Assembly: GCA_013423325.1 (NCBI GenBank)
Contig: BLJB01000127.1
Coordinates: 124,001-188,000 of the forward strand
Origin: Usnea hakonensis
Taxonomy: Eukaryota; Ascomycota; Lecanoromycetes; Lecanorales; Parmeliaceae
Direction: 5' to 3'
DNA: 64,000 nt
Position 1 is the first letter of the stretch. The number at the start of each line of letters is the position of its first letter. The notes below the pieces were generated by a model, which was given only the letters and a program-made list of their open reading frames with translations, ran no database searches and was not told the origin of the DNA. This document shows positions 59,522-64,000 of this stretch, piece after piece. The position numbers and the translations under genes were made by a program.

Positions 59522-62500
59522 ATGGATCTTCAATCGCCGGATACTCGAGCGCGAAAGCTTTTGCGAGACCTCGCAGATGGCTGTGAGGGCGGTAGGCTAG
59601 GATCGGCGACTGTCGCAGTCTACGATACCGCTTGGGTATCTATGGTGGCCAAGGACATTGAAGGACGAGCTCAGTGGCTCTTCCCGGAATCTTTCCAGTT
59701 CCTCCTCGATAGTCAGTCGGATGGTGGAGGCTGGGAATCTGACGCTTCATTCGATGACGAAATTTTGAATACATTGGCCGCGCTGCTGGCGCTCAAAAAG
59801 CACAGCAGCAATCAAGCGCACAAAGATCCGTCTGAGCTTGCCGTCTCCACATCAAAAGCAAAGAGATATCTTGAAGACAAGCTACCGCACTGGGACGTAG
59901 ATTCAGGCGTAAATATAGGATTTGAAATCCTGGTCCCAGCTCTGCTGGTCATGCTTGAGAAGGAGAAAATTTTCTTTAGTTTCAGTGGGCGACGTGTTCT
60001 TGAAAATCTGAGGGCAGCGAAGCTGGCACACTTTCACGTCCAGATGATATACGGCGGTCAAACAACCCTGCTTCACTCGCTAGAGGCTTTTGTCGGTGAG
60101 ATAGATTTTGACATGTTGGAAAATCGCAAGACATTCGGAAGTATGATGGGCTCACCGGCTTCAACGGCTGCTTATCTCATGAATACTTCTCGGTGGGATA
60201 GTGAGGCCGAGAAATATCTTCGCATGGTTATAGACGAAGGACAAGGCAAGGGGTTTGGTGGTGTTCCGTGTGTATTTCCAATGCCTGTGTTTGAGGCCAC
60301 TTGGGTATTTGTCTTATTGTCGAGAGCAGTGGGCAAGACGCTCACAAAATCTATAGGTTCTTTCTACGCTCTTTCAAAGCACTTTTTCGGTTCCAGATCT
60401 GAGTACAGAGCCTTTGGACAGGATCAATTCATATCTGCAAGATCTATTCAACAAGCAGAACGGACTTCTTGGGTTTGGTCAGTTGTCTCCTAGTCCTGTG
60501 ATGCAATTTGAGCTAAAGTCAACCATGCAGCCCCTTCAGTACTCGCGGACGCGGATGACACTGCAAAAGCAATACTTACACTCAATCGTCAAGGAAAACA
60601 AATCAGTCCAAAGCAGATGATCAAAACCTTCGAAATCGATCACCATCATTTCTGTACATACCCAGGAGAGCGAAATGCGAGCTTCAGTGCCAATTGCAAC
60701 GTCCTACAAGCCTTGCTATCTTGCAATGATGTGCAGATATACGCACCTCAGATATCGAGCATAACTCAATTTTTGTGCGATTCCTGATGGGCAGGTACTG
60801 TCCGGGACAAGTGGGTGAGAGAACCTCAAAATTCAGTAGTACCAACACCAGCTAATTCCTACAAGAATTTTTCGCTCCAATACTCCATGATGCTTCTTTC
60901 CGAGGCCATGATCCATCTCCTAGAGCTTTACGATCGAGGCGTACTAAAACTCCCAGCAGCTCTGCTGCAAGATCAGGTACCAGTCGTCTTGACGCAGATC
61001 GTCAATCGGACGCTGCTTACGCAGTCCAGCACCGGAGCTTGGGGCGCCAACGGATCCCCAGAAGCTATTGCATATGGAATTCTGACTTTAGCAGCATTGA
61101 TTACACTCCCATGGTTTGCGCCCCTCAGAGATCAGGTCGATTTCGCTATGCAAGAGGGTCAAAAATTTCTACTCAATGCCCAGAGCGACTTGGATAAGCC
61201 GCAACTTCTTTGGATCGAAAAGGTCACGTACGGTTCTCGAAGACTGTCTGAAGCGTACTGCCTGGCTGCTATGATGCCTTCAATATCTACCTACGGCTGG
61301 TCTGAAAGGACAATCAATCTTGTCGATATCTCAGGGAAATTTATTTCCAGATTCTCGAAGCTGATATGCTCTCTCCGAAACTTTGAAAGTGAACCCCTCT
61401 GGAAGTTAAAAGCGTCTGCAATAGAGGGCCACGCATTCCTCCCGCTGTTAAGGTCAGCCCGCATGGATATCTTTCCGCGTCAAAAAGGCGCCAAGAATCA
61501 GTATCTTGACTTGATCCCATGCACATGGGTGTTGACCAACAACCACAAAAAACTTTTCCTACAAGCCAACATCCTGTGGGACATGATGGTGCTCACAGTA
61601 TGCAACATTCGTGTTGACGAATACATGGAGACCGTGGTCGCAAAATTCAGCGACGGCACCACGCTCGAGCTCGTGAAAGCAGCCATCCGCACGCTCTGCG
61701 CCTCAGACAAAATGAACGAAGTGCAGAGCAGAAAGAGACCCCAAGAAGATTCCGCGAGGCTCACAAACAACACCCTTCAATCTTCCGACGAGAACACCAC
61801 CAACAAGAATTCCGACCTCGTCAGCTTCAAAACCATCATAGGCCACTACATCCACGCGATACTCCACTATCCCCGTCTCCAGCACGCATCACCATCCAAC
61901 CTCACGCACCTCCGCTCCGAACTCCAAACCTTCCTCCTATCCCACACCGCCCAAATCGAAGACAACGCCCGCTTCTCAGCCCAAGCGCGTCACTCCCCCT
62001 CATCAACGGAAATCTTCGCCTCCCCTCGCTCATCATACCACGACTGGGCGCACACAACAGGCGCAGACTCGGTATCCTGTCCCTTCTCCTTCACCTTCTT
62101 CACCTGTCTCCTAGGCTCTTCTCCACACTCCAGTCAACATCCAGCAGCAGACTGCTTCCCCACCATCCACCAACACTATCTCGCCCGGGACCTCTGCGGC
62201 CATCTAGCCGTCATGAGCCGTCTGTACAACGACTACGGCTCGCTCGCGCGGGACCGCACGGAAGCCAACGTCAACAGTGTCAATTTCCCGGAATTCCATC
62301 GTGGGCACGCACCTGCTGTTGACGGAGAAGAAGAACACGCTGTAAACAAGGAGAGCCGGTTAAAAGCGGATCTGTTGGAAGTTGCCCGGTATGAGCGGGA
62401 GAGCGCGGACGTGGTAGGTGAGAAGCTGCTCGGGAAGTTGAGGGCGGGCGGATCGAGGAGGGAAAGGGGTAAGGCGGACGGGGTTGCGCTGTTCATGGGG

Positions 62501-62569
62501 GTGGCGGCGCTGTATGCTGATGTGTATGTTCAGGAAGACTTGTCGAACCATATACAACAGCCTCAGTAA
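59522..62569 (+). pseudogene. Bifunctional diterpene cyclase (CPS/KS type) with one in-frame stop
   Basis: Fungal enzymes of this kind convert geranylgeranyl diphosphate to a labdane-type diphosphate (class II) and then to a tetracyclic diterpene (class I). Exons 59522-60332, 60397-60477 and 60531-62569 give 976 codons, normal for the family. The class II acid motif DADD is at residues 304-307 (LADADDTAKA) and the class I metal motif DEYME at 660-664. The NDYGSLARDRTEANVNS block near 863-880 is also kept. One TGA (60785-60787, codon 383) stands where a Trp is expected in LCDS-stop-WAGTVRDKW. Intron 1 uses a GC donor (GTGG then GCAAGA), intron 2 a normal one. Product type (ent-kaurene or another skeleton) cannot be told from sequence alone. 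Confidence 0.88.
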
Positions 62570-63224
62570 GGGCGTCAATTTACAGATAGTATCAGAATCC
62601 TTAGTGCAATTTTCCCTTCTCAGCATGTGGGTCAGAACAAGCGTGTTAGATTGCAATCAAGCAAGCACTGCACTGAATCACTTTTTTATGATGTTTTTTT
62701 TTTGATTGTCTGCTGGCCGTTTCAGACAGCCCCTATCTTACACGACAACTATCTGAATGAACAGGTCATCATACAGAAACGCTGTTTCGGCCCAGAATAT
62801 ATTCCGGCGGCGTCTTTTCCTACTTAGAAGCCATGATGGGCTGAATCCCAGAGATATCAAAAAAGAATTGAAGAATTAATCAAGGACGCCGGATAGGGCG
62901 ACTGAAGATTGAATGTCAAGATTCGATAGGACTACTCAAAGAGAAAAGGAGCCGAAAGTATCAAGAATTACCTTATATTACAATACCGCGTCATATTGGA
63001 TTAGCGCGTTGCTCTCTTATCGATAAGAAAAGTTCGGAGCTCGGAACATGGAGCCCGCTGATTAGCAATCCACAATCCATCCGGAACATGCTGACGCATC
63101 CGACCTCAAGTCCCAAGGACATATTGTGTTATATTTGTTATTTTACCCTCAAAGATTCCTGCAATCTGCAATCGAAATTTAGCATGTCGTTGAGAGGCTT
63201 GTGTGAGTTCTAGATTGTAGGAAA
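62570..63224. other. Intergenic, no gene seen
   Basis: 655 bp between the cyclase stop and the reductase start. A 10-base T run lies near 62693-62702. It is presumably the cyclase terminator and the reductase promoter. Confidence 0.45.
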
Positions 63225-64000
63225 ATGGGCTTCCCTTACCATTTCGTCTCCTTAACCGATGAGCAAACTTCGCGTCGACGTCAATTGTTGGATGGCTATG
63301 GCCAATTCGCACAGCTTTCAGTCTTGCTCGTACCGCTATTATATCAGCTATGTCTCGGAATGCGTCTTCTGATATCACGAGTATGGCCATTCAAACCTTC
63401 TCAGGCTGTCAAAGAGCATCAAAGTCCAGTCATATCTAGGTTCAAACAACCTGCCGCGGGCTACTCAACGAATGTACTCGCACGAGTCCGCTGGTTTCTC
63501 GACGAGGAAGCTCTTGAGGGATGGGAGACCAGACAGGAATGGCTCATCACTGGCCTTTGGGCAGTCTGGCTGCTTGTGCTTGTATTTAGGGATACAGGCG
63601 ATGACTACCTCCACTTGACCAAACGATTTGGCATCGTGGCGGCTTCACAGCTGCCACTACATTATATGCTTGCTGCCAAGTCGTGGAGTCCTATCCAGTA
63701 TCTGACTCGAATGTCTCACGAAGAACTCAATCCCTACCATCGGCTTCTTGGGAGATTACTCATCGCCTTCTTCTCGATCCATGCAATGATGTATTTAAAC
63801 TTTTACATCCAGCTCAACCTCTTGTCAAAGCGCATTCAGGATCGCGATGTGATATTGGGGTTGACAGCCATCATCACCTTTATAACCATTGGAACCACCG
63901 CACTTGCCAAAGTCCGCACTTGGAATTACCGCGTCTTTTTCTATGTTCATGTCATTCTTTCATTGTCACTCCTACCAATACTTTACTTTCATGTCTCCCA
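63225..64000 (+). CDS. Ferric reductase-like transmembrane protein (partial, runs off the window)
   Basis: The frame is open from the ATG at 63225 to the window end (258 complete codons). It starts MGFPYHFVSLTDEQTSRRRQ, followed by a first membrane helix (FAQLSVLLVPLLYQLCLGM) and several more (LITGLWAVWLLVLVF, VILGLTAIITFITIG). The two heme-binding histidine pairs of the ferric reductase domain are in place with the standard 13-residue spacing: H172/H186 in HRLLGRLLIAFFSIH and H242/H256 in HVILSLSLLPILYFH. The FAD and NADPH domains should lie beyond 64000. It would reduce metal ions or another acceptor at the plasma membrane or vacuole. A role in the neighbouring diterpenoid pathway cannot be shown. 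Confidence 0.88.
   Translation, partial: MGFPYHFVSLTDEQTSRRRQLLDGYGQFAQLSVLLVPLLYQLCLGMRLLISRVWPFKPSQAVKEHQSPVISRFKQPAAGYSTNVLARVRWFLDEEALEGWETRQEWLITGLWAVWLLVLVFRDTGDDYLHLTKRFGIVAASQLPLHYMLAAKSWSPIQYLTRMSHEELNPYHRLLGRLLIAFFSIHAMMYLNFYIQLNLLSKRIQDRDVILGLTAIITFITIGTTALAKVRTWNYRVFFYVHVILSLSLLPILYFHVS

Noticed and set aside
1..64000. CRISPR arrays, rRNA and tRNA genes
   Set aside because: No regularly spaced repeats, rRNA-like stretches or convincing tRNA boxes were noticed while reading. A covariance-model scan would be decisive for tRNAs.

Overview
The window looks like nuclear DNA from a filamentous ascomycete (Pezizomycotina). Its genes carry many short introns (about 47-140 nt) with GTANGT-type donors and YAG acceptors, and the proteins match fungal families: Set3C Hos4, glycogenin with a long C-terminal tail, DUF6594, CAP10/GT90, fungal rhodopsin-like and CorA-like membrane proteins, and a fungal bifunctional diterpene cyclase. 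The class could be Leotiomycetes or a neighbour, but that is only an impression. Most exon structures were checked by requiring correct reading phase across every junction.

Left edge (1-5.6 kb): a 36-base poly-C run, a possibly broken secreted-protein gene, and a complete Tc1-like transposon (2005-3370) with perfect 54-bp inverted repeats, a TA duplication and a transposase carrying one stop. A four-exon cysteine dioxygenase gene follows immediately.

Conserved core (5.6-28.7 kb): a dense run of housekeeping genes. These are Hos4 (chromatin), ribosomal eS12, myotubularin-type phosphatase Ymr1, ribosomal uS3, PP2A scaffold subunit A, phenylalanyl-tRNA synthetase beta, glycogenin, an F-box/LRR protein ending in a CaaX box, and a DUF6594 membrane protein. 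Almost all are intact. The exception is the first splice donor of the PheRS gene, which is one base out of place.

Accessory part (28.7-49.5 kb): a gene joining two retropepsin-like domains to C2H2 zinc fingers, a fossil P450 fragment, a dynamin fragment without its GTPase domain, a degenerate NLR-type/CorA-like membrane gene, a damaged rhodopsin-like receptor gene, and two intact conserved genes of unknown function.

Right part (50-64 kb): intact ALKBH6, DFG10/SRD5A3-type polyprenol reductase and CAP10 glycosyltransferase genes come first. Then comes a divergent pair, a gibberellin-type P450 (56.4-58.1 kb) and a bifunctional diterpene cyclase (59.5-62.6 kb). The cyclase keeps both active-site motifs (DADD, DEYME) but has one in-frame TGA. 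The P450 has at least two frameshifts and five stops. Together they look like a small diterpenoid gene cluster caught while decaying, and a fossil of a related P450 lies 23 kb away. The window ends inside a ferric-reductase-like gene.
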